Positions 43,452-55,224 of a stretch of 64,000 nt of DNA are shown in pieces. The notes beneath the pieces were generated by a model, which worked only from the letters and a program-made list of their open reading frames with translations, did not search any database and was not told the DNA's origin. This DNA comes from Kwoniella bestiolae CBS 10118 (taxonomy: Eukaryota > Basidiomycota > Tremellomycetes > Tremellales > Cryptococcaceae): NCBI RefSeq assembly GCF_000512585.2, contig NC_089243.1:496001-560000 (forward strand). Direction: 5' to 3'. The position numbers and the translations under genes were made by a program. The stretch's first letter is position 1; every line of letters starts with the position of its first letter.

Positions 43452-44010
43452 CTTACTTTACTATCAAGGATTGACGGATAGAGTATGAGGCAAAGTAGGA
43501 GGGTCTATGTCAGGATGAAGTGTGTATGTATGGAATAGCAGGAAGATTCAAGTTGAGAACATGAGCATGAAATGGCAAATTGAGGGTAAACTCACGATAA
43601 ACGCGTCCCTGCAAGAAACACGTACTGACGCGACGAAACGTTGGCTGAGTGAGTGAGCCTGATATTAGGAACACTCTACTTTCCTGTCCACGACACCATA
43701 TTCTGCGATTCATCATGGATGTGGTGCCTATGCATATGACTATGCTCCTCTATCCCCTCCCTACCTTGTGTCCACCAGCCATGCTCAAGCAAATGCTCAA
43801 GAAAGTCCAGCAAGTACAACCGCATCAGGATAGGGGGAGAGAAAAAAGGTGCCACACGCAAAATTACACACTCCAAAAACCCAAAATGAATGTGGCACTT
43901 TTCCGTCCACCCACCAAAACCTCTCCAAATTCTTCATTTCTCGTCCAAAATCACTTCTGAAAATCGCAACAGATGCAGTCAAACTTGGAGAGCTCAAAAA
44001 GAGTGATAAA
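43452..44010. other. Intergenic, 559 bp, MCM6 promoter side
   Basis: This lies upstream of MCM6 and downstream of the minus-strand tRNA. A minus-strand and a plus-strand frame of about 100 codons overlap near 43650-43960 without motifs. An ACGCGT-like MCB element (GATAAACGCGTCCC) occurs at about 43597-43610, roughly 150 bp upstream of MCM6, which fits cell-cycle control of replication genes; this is inferred from the consensus. Confidence 0.4.
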
Positions 44011-44121
44011 TGCAGCCAGTGAGGTTCGAACTCACGCGGTTTCCCAGTGGGTTTAGGTTCAAGTCTCGAGAGAGAACAAACAACTTAAGTCCACCGCCTT
44101 AGACCACTCGGCCATAGCTGC
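44011..44121 (-). tRNA. tRNA-Leu (anticodon UAA), with intron
   Basis: A class II tRNA of 111 nt including an intron of about 27-28 nt. The acceptor stem GCAGCTA pairs with TGGCTGC (one G-U pair), followed by discriminator A, which is typical of leucine. The D arm is GGCCGAGTGGTCTAAGGC, the T arm GTGAG-TTCGAAC-CTCAC, and a long variable arm is present. The anticodon loop reads CTTAAGT, giving UAA. The intron follows the base after the anticodon, and the anticodon stem resumes at CCCAC. The stem pairs as GTGG/CCAC with an A-C mismatch at the loop-closing position. Anticodon choice depends on U33 placement and is fairly certain; AAG is the alternative. Confidence 0.88.
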
Positions 44122-44701
44122 AGGCACTTTTTGCCGAATTCCTGGGGGGTAGCTATTGACATGAAAAAATACTGGGAGGGTAAAAGCGTTGTGCGTATAT
44201 GTTGGACAGAGTCTGAAAGAATAGAAATGTAGGCTCTCCCAACAGGACGCAGTGCTCTCTCCAGCTTGCCACGAGTCTGGCTAGGATCTGGTGGTCTCAG
44301 CGTCCGTTTGAGCTTCTTCGATCAATTTCGTTCGCGTGCCCTTCGCGGCTGGGAGTCGGGACTACCAGGTCTGCTTCTGCTGTCTCTGAAATACTGAGGG
44401 CCTTCTTCGATGGAAGGTAAGCTGGCAGACGCTCATCCAGATACCAGATTCTTTGTTTAGCGATTTATCATCAGCCACTATTTCTCGAGGCAAGGATGCG
44501 GGCGAATATGCCCAAGCCGAGAAGGTAGACTAACCATCGCCACAAATCATCTCGGTGCAGACGACAATGAAGACTTGGCGATGCAAAGGCGCAACCTGCA
44601 TACAGCACGACTGAAGCGCACCTATAACTGTACAACAGCGCAACCACGAAAACCAATCCAATATAAACGATACAACGCAGCCTTCAATACCAATCAGCCG
44701 A
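44122..44701. other. Intergenic, 580 bp
   Basis: This is the upstream flank of the tRNA and the 3' flank of the potassium channel gene. I see no coding or RNA signal. Confidence 0.4.
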
Positions 44702-47659
44702 TCAAACAGTCTCCCACTTCTTTATATCCTTCTCCCTAACCTTCCTCGCCCACCTTTTATATATCCTAAACGTCAACCCGTCCCACCTGTGCTCAGCAAG
44801 CTTATCGATATCCTCCGCCCCATCCTCCTCTTTATGAGGTTCGTTTTGTCTCTCACGCTCAAGTGATCTCCGTTCCTCTTCCTCCTCCGCTCGCCATCTC
44901 TCAAACTTCTCTTTCTCCTCTCCCTCCAACCTCTGCAATATACTTCCCACGACCAATATCTCCGCAAAGGTATCTCTGTACCTCCGTACTCGAGATAACA
45001 TGTCCAATTGACCTTTCGACTGAGCAGGGGAAGTCTGATTGTTGGTAATGCTCGAATCGGGATTAGAGGGATTCTCAATATCGTTGCTAGCTTGATTTTT
45101 TGATTTTTTACTTTCTTGGAACTCGCCTTGCCATATTGCTAGGATGTCTGTGTCGTCGCCATCTAGGGCTCTTACGTCTCTTGCTTGGACTATTTTCGAG
45201 ATTGAATGAGCTCTTCACTGTACAAGCTGACTTGACGGGGAGGTGATTACTTACCATTCCTATCAGCCAATAACAACGTTCTAGCGACACTCTTGTCCAT
45301 ACTGTCCAATAACATCTGTCTAGCCTCAGCTTCAAGCTGGACAGTCTTCTTGAGCAATAAACGGAGCATGTCGATCTCCAATTTTCTCTGGTCCTCATCG
45401 ATATTACCGAATTTCTTCTCTGAATTTGGAGCTTCCTGATGATCATCACCGTCGTGCGCAACTAACGTTCTACCAGTATCTTCTCTGCCTCTCTTCTTTT
45501 TGTTTTGGCCTGTCTCTCGTTGATTAGCATCGCTTTGCTCGTATTCTACGTGAGTTCGCTCCCAGTCTTTCGCCTCTTCCGCCCTCTCGTGGATGATATC
45601 TTCCGCACGATCACAATCTTCCTTCAACTCATTCTCAATATGGCCCGGAGGTTGTTTTGGGTTCTTCCTCCGACGACCAGTCAGGGTAAGTTCCGAGAGA
45701 TCTTCGTCATCGTCTTCAGCGGTATCATTCATCGTTGTAGGTGATTGCATTTGATCATGATCATGATCGCTCTTCTCCACCGCTCTATCATCGTTATCTT
45801 CATCTTCAAGATCATCCTGATCGTCCTCCGCCTTTCCAGCGTCTGCAATTTTACTGGATGACGACTTGGCTCTCATCTGATCATACGACTCGTGATATCT
45901 CAGAGTCAGGTCAGAATGAGGGGCGAAAGCTTCGGGTCTTCTTCGTTGTTCCACCAGAAAAGCTTCTTTTGCTGCTCCTCTTTCAGAATAGGTACTGAGC
46001 TAATGGGGAGCAAGCAACAATTAGTAACAATTGATACAAAGAAAGGTTCATCAAACTTGCCAATCCGGTAATGGTTTGCACCGCGAAGGAAGTAACGATA
46101 GGTACAGCCATCAAAGCGTATACGATGAAGACCACTTTCCCAGCTGGCTGCACAGGAGTGAAATCACCAAAGCCTGTCGACAGAAAAAGCAGTCCAGTCA
46201 GCTTATATGCCTATGGGCTAATGCAGAATAGCTGACATACCTATTGTCAGGGATAAGATCATAACCACGTAGATAGCATCGCTATGCAGCATATGAGATC
46301 AGCCACCTTGCAAGACAGACCCAAAGATATATCCCGACTCACCCATACGGCCATCCTTCAATTTGGGAGAACATGGTAGCGCCGATCAGCCAGAACGTAA
46401 GAAGGGACAGAGCACTCCAGAATAGATCGTACATCTGACTCATGCTAAGTAAAACTCAGCTCTCGTCCCACGACTTAATCGTGATAATACCACAGCCACA
46501 CTTACAGTTCTTCCCTTTGATTGATCTGATGAATCAGCGCCATCTCCTCCGTCAAATTCGCCCTCGGTCTAACCTTATTCGCCTCCCTGTGCATCGCACT
46601 CTCATACTTCCTCCTCCATTTATCCCTCCTATCCTCCGCCCGCGAACTGATAAAACCAATGATCTGAGCGATTTCATTACCCAGTTGACTGATTGTCAAT
46701 ACCGAGAAAGGGAAGACCAGAACTTTACCAGCCGCAGTTGTCGGAGCGAAATCTCCATATCCAATTGTCAGAGCAACTTGGGTTGAGAAGTATATCCCAT
46801 CACTATAAGACCAGTGTTCGATTCGCGAGAAGACGAGCGATTGAACGGCGAGGATGGATATAAAGGCAGTGACGGATAACATGAATCTTCTTCCCTCGGA
46901 TCGGATATCAGAGTGATCTTGTTGTTCGTCCTTGAATGCGAAGAAGTAGTGGAATAGGAGTGTGATGGAGATGATCCCTGCGTCGATGATTGATATTACC
47001 GCACACCAGAATCCTTCTAGGTATGTCCATCCTTCGCTATTACGAGAGAGAATACCAAAGACTATTAGGTTGACTGCTGCGACGACTGTTTTGCCTATCC
47101 AACAGATCAAGGACCACCTAAGGAGATCCTCGTGATTAGCAAAGAAATCGCTTGATTATGGACCAAACTGAGCATGCTTACCTCGTCGAATGCTTCCACC
47201 ACCATTTTGACTTTGCCGAAAACCTCATCACCAGCAGGATATTAGCGATGATGTTCAGCCCTAAGCCGATGCCCGACAAGATCAAACATGCTTTGGGATC
47301 TTGTTGGGGTATTCCATTTTGAGCATACCAATGTTGCTACACCAAGAAAGGTCAGCATGTGGACATCAGTCCCAGCTAAAGACTCTCAAAGCTGCACTCA
47401 CAGTCAAGGCAGGAATATCCAACAAAGTCGACAAAGGAGCAAAGATAGCAGAAACAAGCGGACAATACTTCGCAAAAGTCTTCAGCTTTGGTTTCCTCTT
47501 TCGTAGTGCATATCCATGCCATGTATGGGTTCTCTGTAGGTCCGTGTCTCTCCCTTTCCCTTTTGATCTTGGTCCGTTCAACTTGTGTTGGGATTTAGTC
47601 TTATAGCTTGTAGGTAGAGATTCCCCGTCATTGGATTCAGCTTCTTTGGCCCGTGTCAT
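44702..47659 (-). CDS. TOK1: TOK1-type two-pore outward-rectifier potassium channel
   Basis: A plasma-membrane K+ channel of 837 aa in eight exons: 47659-47402, 47336-47182, 47117-46506, 46444-46343, 46281-46241, 46173-46061, 45999-45255 and 45189-44702. The membrane domain has eight spans as in yeast Tok1, with two pore loops: STQVALTIGYGDFAPTTAAG and VVMILSLTIGFGDFTPVQPA. The selectivity filters are TIGYGDF and TIGFGDF. The second is split by an intron after ATA and the first base of a Gly codon. The intron after exon 6 has a GC donor (GCAAGT...TTAG) and keeps frame, a non-canonical GC-AG intron. A cytosolic tail of about 410 residues is rich in Asp/Glu and coiled coil (LEIDMLRLLLKKTVQLEAEA), much longer than in yeast. 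Confidence 0.93.
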
Positions 47660-48243
47660 CTTGTCCTGGTTGTTATTTTGGGTTCATCCGAGATCCGGTA
47701 GTCTCTCTTGCTCAGGTGACCGGCTAAGCTTCATGGAGGAGAATGAATGATCCCTATAATATGATGAGATGACAGATGAATGTTCTGATATGGTTAGAAC
47801 ATGAGCAGAGATGCGGTAAATGATTTCTCCTGATCGCTGTTTACATCATCTACACTCCCCCCCAGATCCCAGCTGATCTTCCCAAAATAACTTTTCAGAT
47901 CTGTGAGTGGTGATCTCCGTTCATACAGTGTCATTGCTGATGTCATTCCCACGTGGTTCAGGTTCGTGCGTTTATCTAAGCTCTAGTAGATCTTGCTTCT
48001 CGGATCCGAGATTATGTTTACTCGAAAGATATGTACGAGTAAGAATCAATTCAGGACTGCTTTCAAAGTCGATTTACTCTCAGAGGGTATCATGTAAAGA
48101 CAGCGAGCTCACTGTCAAGTACACCCAGGAAGGTCGAATAAAAACGGAGTACAGTCAGAGCCAGTGATCAGAGAAACCAGGACCAAAAAACATATAGGCT
48201 TACGATAACTCGTACAATTCACCTCAGTCAGACTCAAATCATC
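47660..48243. promoter_or_regulatory. Divergent promoter region of TOK1 and the Zn2Cys6 factor gene
   Basis: A 584-bp region between two divergent starts. It contains a run of C (about 47857) and several TGATCT/AGATC elements, but no TATA box that I can defend. Confidence 0.35.
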
Positions 48244-51200
48244 ATGGCACCATCCTCGCTTCCGACCTTACCTGGACCGAGTCAACGAAAACAAAATCTA
48301 GCTTGCGATAGCTGCAGAAGGAGGAAAGTGCGCTGTCTGAGGACAGACAAGACACAGATTGTTAGTATAACTCACCTACCTCTAACATCGTATCACAGAT
48401 TCAAGAAATCCTTCAAGAATGTTGGGAGCAATACTGACTTTTCTGTGTCATAATCAGTGTCAGCAATGCAATTACAAGGGAGAGGAATGTACCAACACTT
48501 ATATCGATTCTCTCGCACAGGCAAAGGGAAAGAAATCCCGTAAATCCTCAAATGAAGATGTGTCCTCGACGTCGAAGAAGCGCACTAAGAAGAGTAATGA
48601 GCATGAGTATCAGAATCAGCCCGAGAAATCAATGGAAGATGGTCGGGACCCATTCTTGCCAGCTGATGATGCTGGAAGAAGGGATAGTACGCAAACCGCA
48701 GTTTCAAGGTATGATCCCGGAGAGACCAGTCGGCAGGGTAGTATCTCAATGACAAGGAATAATTCCATCGAGTGAGTCGTCATTAACCATTTGATCATCA
48801 TCGAGTGTAAGGGAATGACCGCTAAACTACAGATACCTGATAGCTCGTTTCGTGTCCCATCTCAAGCTACACCTTCCCAAACTTCCCACTCTCTACCCTC
48901 CGAGACATTCCTGCCTCGTCTCTCCACTACGGACTCGCACTCTGCCAATATTCAATTACCGCCCACCGCCGATTTCCTCCAGCAGAACATGCTAAAATAC
49001 CTGTTCTCTCCCACAGCGATAACACATCTGGAATATGAATATAACGACGTATCCAGTATCTCACTATGTAAGGAAGGAAAGAGTGATCTGTGGGAAGAAC
49101 AAGATGGGAATGTATGGTACGAGCAGCCCAGCGAGGCCCATAAATCGCTTGATGAGGAGACCATGAAAGAGTAGGTCATCCATTCCACCTTGCTCTCTGT
49201 GACACACTGTAAAGGGGAAGATCTGACTCAGTCTCAGTCTGGTAGACGACCTAATCGACACGTTCTTCTCAATCGTCCAACCGAGATATACCAACCTCGA
49301 CGCAACCCTCTTCAAAGACCGGTATTCCTCGCCCTTGACTCATCCATCCGGTCCTCTACCACACGCCTTCCTTGCAATCGTACTAGCATACGGAGCTAGG
49401 TTTTCCGACCACCCGATCATACATTCTGATCGAGAGGAATGCTCGTCCAGGGATGGAAAATCGTTGAAACCCCGGCAGAGAAGTAGGATGATATCGTTGA
49501 TGGTCATCAGGACAAGGGAGATAGCGGAACGGAATAAGGTGTACAGGATACCGAGCTTGGAAAACGCGAATGCTTGTTTCTTCATGGAACATCTGTTGGG
49601 GCGTGAGTGAAACCTTGATTTGTCATTTGTATCTCGTACTGACCTACATCCTTGAAATATAGAAGTGTGCCATGTAGACCCGAAAAGTATGTGCCAAACT
49701 GATTTTGATGCATGGAATCTCTACTGATATAGACTTATAGGTTATCAATCGACCTGGCTATCTGCAGCAGTCAAACACGTTGTCTCTATGGGCTTGAACT
49801 CCTCTTTGGAATGGGCAAAGATACAGGATCCTCAAATCCGCAATGACGCATTGAATATTATTTGGATAACTAGAATGTCAGATTCAAGTCGTGCGGCACT
49901 CTATAGGCTGCAGCCATCGCTGTGAGTGTGAATGCTATCTTCCACATTCAATTGACTTCAAATAACCAACGCTACCATTACCTATCGATATATGATCCTG
50001 ACTGTCGTTGTTCCGATAGATCCACTGAGGATTTCGATATAAACCCTGAAGATCATGCCATGTTGAGTGAGGGAGCACCGATAATTGTTCCGCTGGGCGG
50101 TACCGAGCATAATACTGTTGATCAGGCTGTAAGTGACGTTCACATCCTATCAGCCCATCGAGAGAGGCATATACTCTCTGGGATACATCACTGATATGCA
50201 CGATTGGGTGAATAGACATGGTTCAAACTCCACCGAACACTGTGCAACATAACCTACACACTCTCCAAATCACTCTGGGTCCCCTCCGTCTCCGCCCAGG
50301 GGATCCCATTCAAGATTCTCCGGGAATTCATCCATTCCAGTTCTATATGGAGGGACAAATACCTATCTTCCATTGGGATCCCTACGATCTGGCCGGATAA
50401 TTGGGATTTCTTACAGGCGATCAACACGTGTACTTGCGATTGTTATTATCATGATCTGTGGTTGATCGTACATAAGGCTATTCAAGATTACGGTATAAGA
50501 GAAGAAAAGGCGATTGGAGTTAGTAGGGATAGGTTCGAGATTGATAATATCCGACGAAGGGTTAGGGAGGAAGCTGAACACGCTGCGTTGAGGATTGCTG
50601 CGCTTACTGGGGTGTTGACGGAGAATGGGTATTTGAAGTTGGATCCGTGGGTTGTCTCCTCCTCACTCAATACCCTCCACGATATCCCAATTGATTCGTT
50701 CGGTTCTACTATCTAATCTCATAGTATGAATGTTGTTGCGAGGTCATAGGCTGAGATTGTCTGTCGATGACACAGCCTAATCATCAACCACCCAATCTAC
50801 GCAGCAGGCGAATACCTAGCGACTCTCGGCCGATCAGAGTACCTCATCTGCGTCGCGGGATTACGACAATACGCAACTGTCTACCCGTGTTTATGGGATC
50901 AGGCTGATAAGCTCGGTAATATGTATTCACAAGCCACCAAAGCTGAGCTGCTCAATGGGTTAAATGGCTTTCCGCCTTCTCTGATTGATGGGATGGGAAC
51001 AGGGATCGGGATACCACCGAGATTGGATTTGATGGAGTCTTTTGAGAGTTGGACGGGGTCCATTTGGGGAGTAAGTGCGAATGAACGGTGGATGAAGTCT
51101 GGCTGATGTGTGTATCTGGTGTAGAACGCTCCAGTCGATCCTGGTGTTAGTATAGCGAATGGACAGGTGGACCTGGACCCGAACGGGAACTCGAGCAGTG

Positions 51201-51343
51201 TCAGTGGGGCGCATGGCGGTCAACTGGATGGATCAAGTAATGAGAATATAGTGTATTCCAGTGAAGTGCCGAATGGTATTGACGTAGAGGATCGGATGGG
51301 AGGGAAAGATCCTCTCAACCTTGGATTATGGATGGGATGGTAA
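48244..51343 (+). CDS. Zn2Cys6 fungal transcription factor
   Basis: A nuclear regulator of 795 aa in ten exons: 48244-48360, 48458-48771, 48844-49170, 49232-49602, 49663-49686, 49741-49921, 50020-50128, 50216-50646, 50776-51070 and 51125-51343. The zinc cluster is split by intron 1: LACDSCRRRKVRCLRTDKTQ then CQQCNYKGEECTN, giving the six cysteines of a Gal4-type domain. A Lys/Ser/Glu-rich linker leads to the fungal middle homology region: FFSIVQPRYTNLDATLFKDR, SGPLPHAFLAIVLAYGARFS, TWLSAAVKHVVSMGLNSSLE. The C-terminal part ends NLGLWMGW. Intron 8 needs a GTGGGT donor inside the LDP codon (50647) to keep frame, and intron 2 uses the TAG acceptor at 48843. The target pathway is unknown. Confidence 0.88.
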
Positions 51344-51594
51344 TGACGTTGTATCAGTGTTTGGTTGTAACAGCAAGTGATATGGATGTACGGTTGTAAA
51401 AACATTTGAGCATGCCCAGGCCGCTTGTCCCATACCATCGCATCCTGTTCCCCCGGACCATGGATCATGCCAGCGGGAATTGTTCAGTCGGCTATGCAAT
51501 ACATCTCGATCTCATCCCAATCCTACTGCATCCGCGTCCTAGAAAAAGAAAAAATTTCCAATCCAGTTTTTCGTGTCCGAAGTATTCAGTCCAC

Positions 51595-52555
51595 TTATAC
51601 TTCAGCAACTTCTCTTAATCGTCTGATGGTTGATCGTACGGTGGCGGCAGAGGGGGTACCGAAGGTGTAAGCACCACCGGCGTAGGTCTTGGCGCATCCT
51701 TTGCATTTCCAGATACCGACGGCGGTTCTCTTGACGGCGTTCTGTGTGTGTGGGGTATTCGGTGGTATAGTGGAAGTGTTGAAAGAGTGATTGGGGAAAA
51801 AAGAGAAGAAGAATGAAATGTTAGCATGTCATCTACGCTGGGAAATAAGTAAGGAACCAGACTAACCTTTCCGCACGAGGGACAAGCGTATCGAGCGTGT
51901 TGGGTGATTTCCATCTTCTTGACGCTATATACCACACACCAACGTCAATACACGTCTTACCGACAACAGCAGCAACAGCTAGAGAAGAATAAACCCACGT
52001 CTTTCTCAAGGAAGCACCATATCGAGTACCGTATTTACCGGTAACTCCGACCTTCTTAGTTCTTTTGGTCTGTGGGATATGATAAAGATACGTTAGTGGA
52101 TGATCGTATTTGTTATGGTGTATAGGGCAGAGGCACGGGCACAGTTCTGACGAAGTCATTCTTCTAAGAGAGAAAAAGCGATGGAGTCGACCGTCAATGC
52201 CGCGATGATGTTAATAATCTTAGTGATGTCGAAGTGGGGTAGTCCTTGTGGTAACAATTCGAGTAGATTCCAAGTACCTCTTGCAAAAGCATATCGATCC
52301 CATTTCCCCATGTATTCGACACATCTATCCATCAATCCTCTCGTGACACCCTGATGGTCTCTCGTCCAGCATCACTTTGTCGTCCACCCTCTACTGACCC
52401 CTATCTATAATATGTCCCGTGCATCCCAACGATCCATCGTCCTTTGTCTCCTTGACGTTGTCGATGTTGCCCTTCCAGCATTCATGCCATTTCCTTCTCC
52501 AAATGCCCATGCCCATGCCCATGCCCAGTAGCGTTGGATGTGTTTAACTCACCAT
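51595..52555 (-). CDS. RPL43: Large ribosomal subunit protein eL43 (RPL43/RPL37A)
   Basis: A 92-aa component of the cytosolic 60S subunit, exactly the family's usual length. Four exons: 52555-52553, 52069-51999, 51924-51867 and 51741-51595. Exon 1 is only the ATG, and a 483-nt intron follows, long for this genome. The protein reads TKRTKKVGVTGKYGTRYGAS, then KMEITQHARYACPSCGK, then AVGIWKCKGCAKTYAGGAYT, ending RRLREVAEV. The zinc ribbon CPSCGK...CKGC is intact. Long first introns of ribosomal protein genes in fungi may house snoRNAs or regulatory elements. I looked for C/D box motifs in this one and found no convincing pair. Confidence 0.97.
52500..52528. repeat. Short (CCCATG)n repeat in the RPL43 first intron
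   Basis: About four copies of the hexamer CCCATG/GCCCAT lie in the first intron of RPL43, close to its donor site. Biological meaning is unknown. Confidence 0.8.
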
Positions 52556-53112
52556 TTTTGATAATGTTCGATACGACTTGAAGGATGAAGAAGGAGAAGA
52601 AGCTCTATGAAGAAACCTTTAAAAATTGAATAGCACCAACGTGCCAACAACCGGATGGGCTAGACAGCCAACATACCATGCACCTTTGGAACGCTGCAGA
52701 CTGATCCCAGGTGAGAGGGGGATACTGCAGTGTGGCACTCTGGCCGTGGTGTCCTGCCCATAGGAGATAAGACATGCTCTTTCTTAAATCCGATGTTGCC
52801 GCGTCTAAGACATCCACTCGTTTTCTCACGTTTTATCCGAAAATCGATGCCAACCATGTGTCAGCCTGATAACGGCATTTCAGAGCACAGATATCATGTA
52901 CACAATTGGATCCACTCTTTCGAGATGGAGATGGCATCACATCACAAGCTAAGCTAATCTTCAACTCCATCGCCGAGCTCAGAGACAAGTGATAGAAAGC
53001 AGATAGCATCCGAGCCAACTAGCACGTTTGTATACACCACGCACCACATACCATTAGAATAGGACTCCGTTGACCACTCTACTCTATTGCACTATAACCA
53101 AATAATAATATC
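52556..53112. promoter_or_regulatory. Divergent promoter region of RPL43 and FOL2
   Basis: A 557-bp region between two divergent genes. No TATA box is seen for either gene within 150 bp; a poly-purine AAGGATGAAGAAGGAGAAGA stretch precedes RPL43. Confidence 0.4.
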
Positions 53113-54735
53113 ATGTCATCGTCGGACAAACCAACCCTATCTTCCTCACCTCGTAATCCCACCGCCCCCGCTCCAAGCTCATCTCGACCAATCCCCACAG
53201 CCAACCTCAACAACCTCTCCCTCCTCTCCGAATCATCCACAGGAAGCTGGGAACGAGGCAGGATGCACGGCAACGCGCGTTCTCCACCAACTCATACGTC
53301 CTCCCTCGAGGGTGGTCTACCCGGTGCTCCTGGCTCCTCATCATTTGACAATAACTTGAACAAACCATGGCCATCGAATCAGGGACTGAGTAAACCCGAC
53401 CCAGCAACTGGTCGAGTGAAATTCCAACCTCAATCCAATATCCCGCATTACGCCAGAACACCCAGAGAAGGGTATGGCTTCAGACCTACCTCGGGATCTA
53501 CCACCCCTACTACCTCTGCTTCCGCCAGCTTGGCATATCCTTTCCCTGCGTCGCATGGGAGACGGGATGAGGAGGATGACATGGATCATAGGCCTGATGG
53601 AAGGTCAATGGATCAGCTGAGGACGGAAGTGCGGGATGAGCTGGATAAGAGTGGGCTGTTGCTTCATCAGGCTGCTAGGGGGGTTGTTAATGATGTGGCT
53701 GAGAGTGCGGGGACGGAGGAGGAGAGGGGGATAGCTGATGAGGAGGGATTGGGATGGCCTGGTGGGTTAGACTTTCGCTTTTACTGAAATAATCCCACCG
53801 TGGAAGGGGTTCGATCCAGATATAGGCTCCATATATATACCGATCCAGTGGTTGAACGGTGACACATACTGATACCATGTGTCTTAGCCAAATCAACCCA
53901 CCTCCGACTCCATTCCTCCCCTACCGAAAAAGCTGCCAACCTCCAACTCCTCTCTTCAGCCATCCGAACCGTCCTGGAATGTATAGGCGAAGATCCCGAT
54001 CGAGAAGGTCTACAACGTACGCCCGAGCGATACGCCAAGGCTTTGATGTGGATGACAAAGGGGTATGAGGAGAGATTGGTAGATGTGATTAATGATGCGG
54101 TGTTTGCGGAGGATCATGATGAGATGGTTATTGTTAGGGATATTGAGGTTTTTAGTTTGTGTGAACATCATATGGTGCCTTTTACTGGGAAGGTGAGCGT
54201 TTGTTTCTACTGAATTTCCATCTCAATGCCTGCCGTCACAGTGGATGAGTTTCATATCAAGTCGTGTAATGCTAATATTTGATATTGAGTATAGATATCA
54301 ATTGGTTATATCCCCAACAAGCTCGTCCTTGGTCTATCGAAATTAGCTAGAATAGCTGAAACCTTCTCAAGGAGATTACAAGTCCAAGAGCGATTGACCA
54401 AACAAGTTGCCCTGGCTGTCGAGGAGGCTATCAGACCCAGAGGTGTGGCTGTCGTAATGGAAGCTTCGTAAGTTACGTGGCATACTACTGTAACCATATG
54501 AATATATGCTGAAGGACATGAATGCGTAGACACATGTGTATGTCCATGAGAGGTGTGCAGAAGCCTGGTGCTACCACTGTTACCAGTACGATGTTGGGTT
54601 GTTTCAGATCTCAGCAGAAGACTAGGGAAGAGGTGAGCTTTTGCGATCATCGCTTTGTGTGGTACGTTGAAGCTAATATGTATGACGGGATAGTTCCTCA
54701 CTCTCATCAGAACACCAAGTGTCACTCATCGCTAG
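53113..54735 (+). CDS. FOL2: GTP cyclohydrolase I with long N-terminal extension
   Basis: Catalyses GTP to dihydroneopterin triphosphate, the first step of folate and pterin synthesis, in the cytosol. It has 423 aa in five exons: 53113-53761, 53888-54192, 54295-54467, 54530-54632 and 54694-54735. The catalytic domain occupies roughly the last 195 residues: IRTVLECIGEDPDREGLQRT, PERYAKALMWMTKGYEE, the zinc motif FSLCEHHMVPFTGKISIGYI, GLSKLARIAETFSRRLQVQE, and HMCMSMRGVQKPGATTVTST with the second zinc Cys. The protein ends TREEFLTLIRTPSVTHR. The N-terminal ~220 residues, all in exon 1, are Ser/Pro/Gly-rich and predicted disordered, far longer than in yeast Fol2 (243 aa in total). An acidic helix-like stretch (SMDQLRTEVRDELDKSGLLL) closes it. 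Confidence 0.96.
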
Positions 54736-55224
54736 ACTATATAGTCATAGACATAACATAACATATGATACATCTTCATCCTTGTCCTCAACGGATCATC
54801 TTGCTTTTGGTTTTGGTTTATGCTCGTCTTTCCGATTCAACATCATTGTAGATTATATTACATACATCTGTACAACTTTTCTCTTCATACTTAGCCGCCG
54901 AGTCCAGTCCTACTTTATCAGATAAAAACAATGAAACAATCATAGGGTGTATGCATAGGGAAGGAAGAATCTGTTGCAGTACTAGCATTATTGCTTGCGG
55001 TGAACCCGATAGCGCCTAGAGCATTACTGGAAGAGAGATAGGCGCCGGATAGTAGCACGGGTTTACCCGGCAACCAGATAGTGGAGGAATGTCAGTCGTC
55101 AGTTGATGTCGTGTTCGCCATCCCATCCTACTCGTACTCTCACTCTACGACGCCGACATCTCATCAAACTCCCTCGTCTCTGCGCTTATTCTCTTGGTAT
55201 AACCAGACATCTCTTCACTTTTCA
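54736..55224. other. Intergenic, 489 bp
   Basis: This holds the FOL2 3' flank and the aminopeptidase promoter. AT-rich sequence occupies 54745-54930. No clear TATA box or ORF of interest is present. Confidence 0.4.

Noticed and set aside
45505..45744. Plus-strand hydrophobic frame of 79 codons
   Set aside because: It is antisense to the acidic tail of the potassium channel; Asp/Glu codons read backwards give Leu/Ile/Phe.
52070..52552. Possible intronic snoRNA in the RPL43 first intron
   Set aside because: I found no convincing C box and D box pair on the sense strand, though weak or H/ACA types cannot be excluded by eye.
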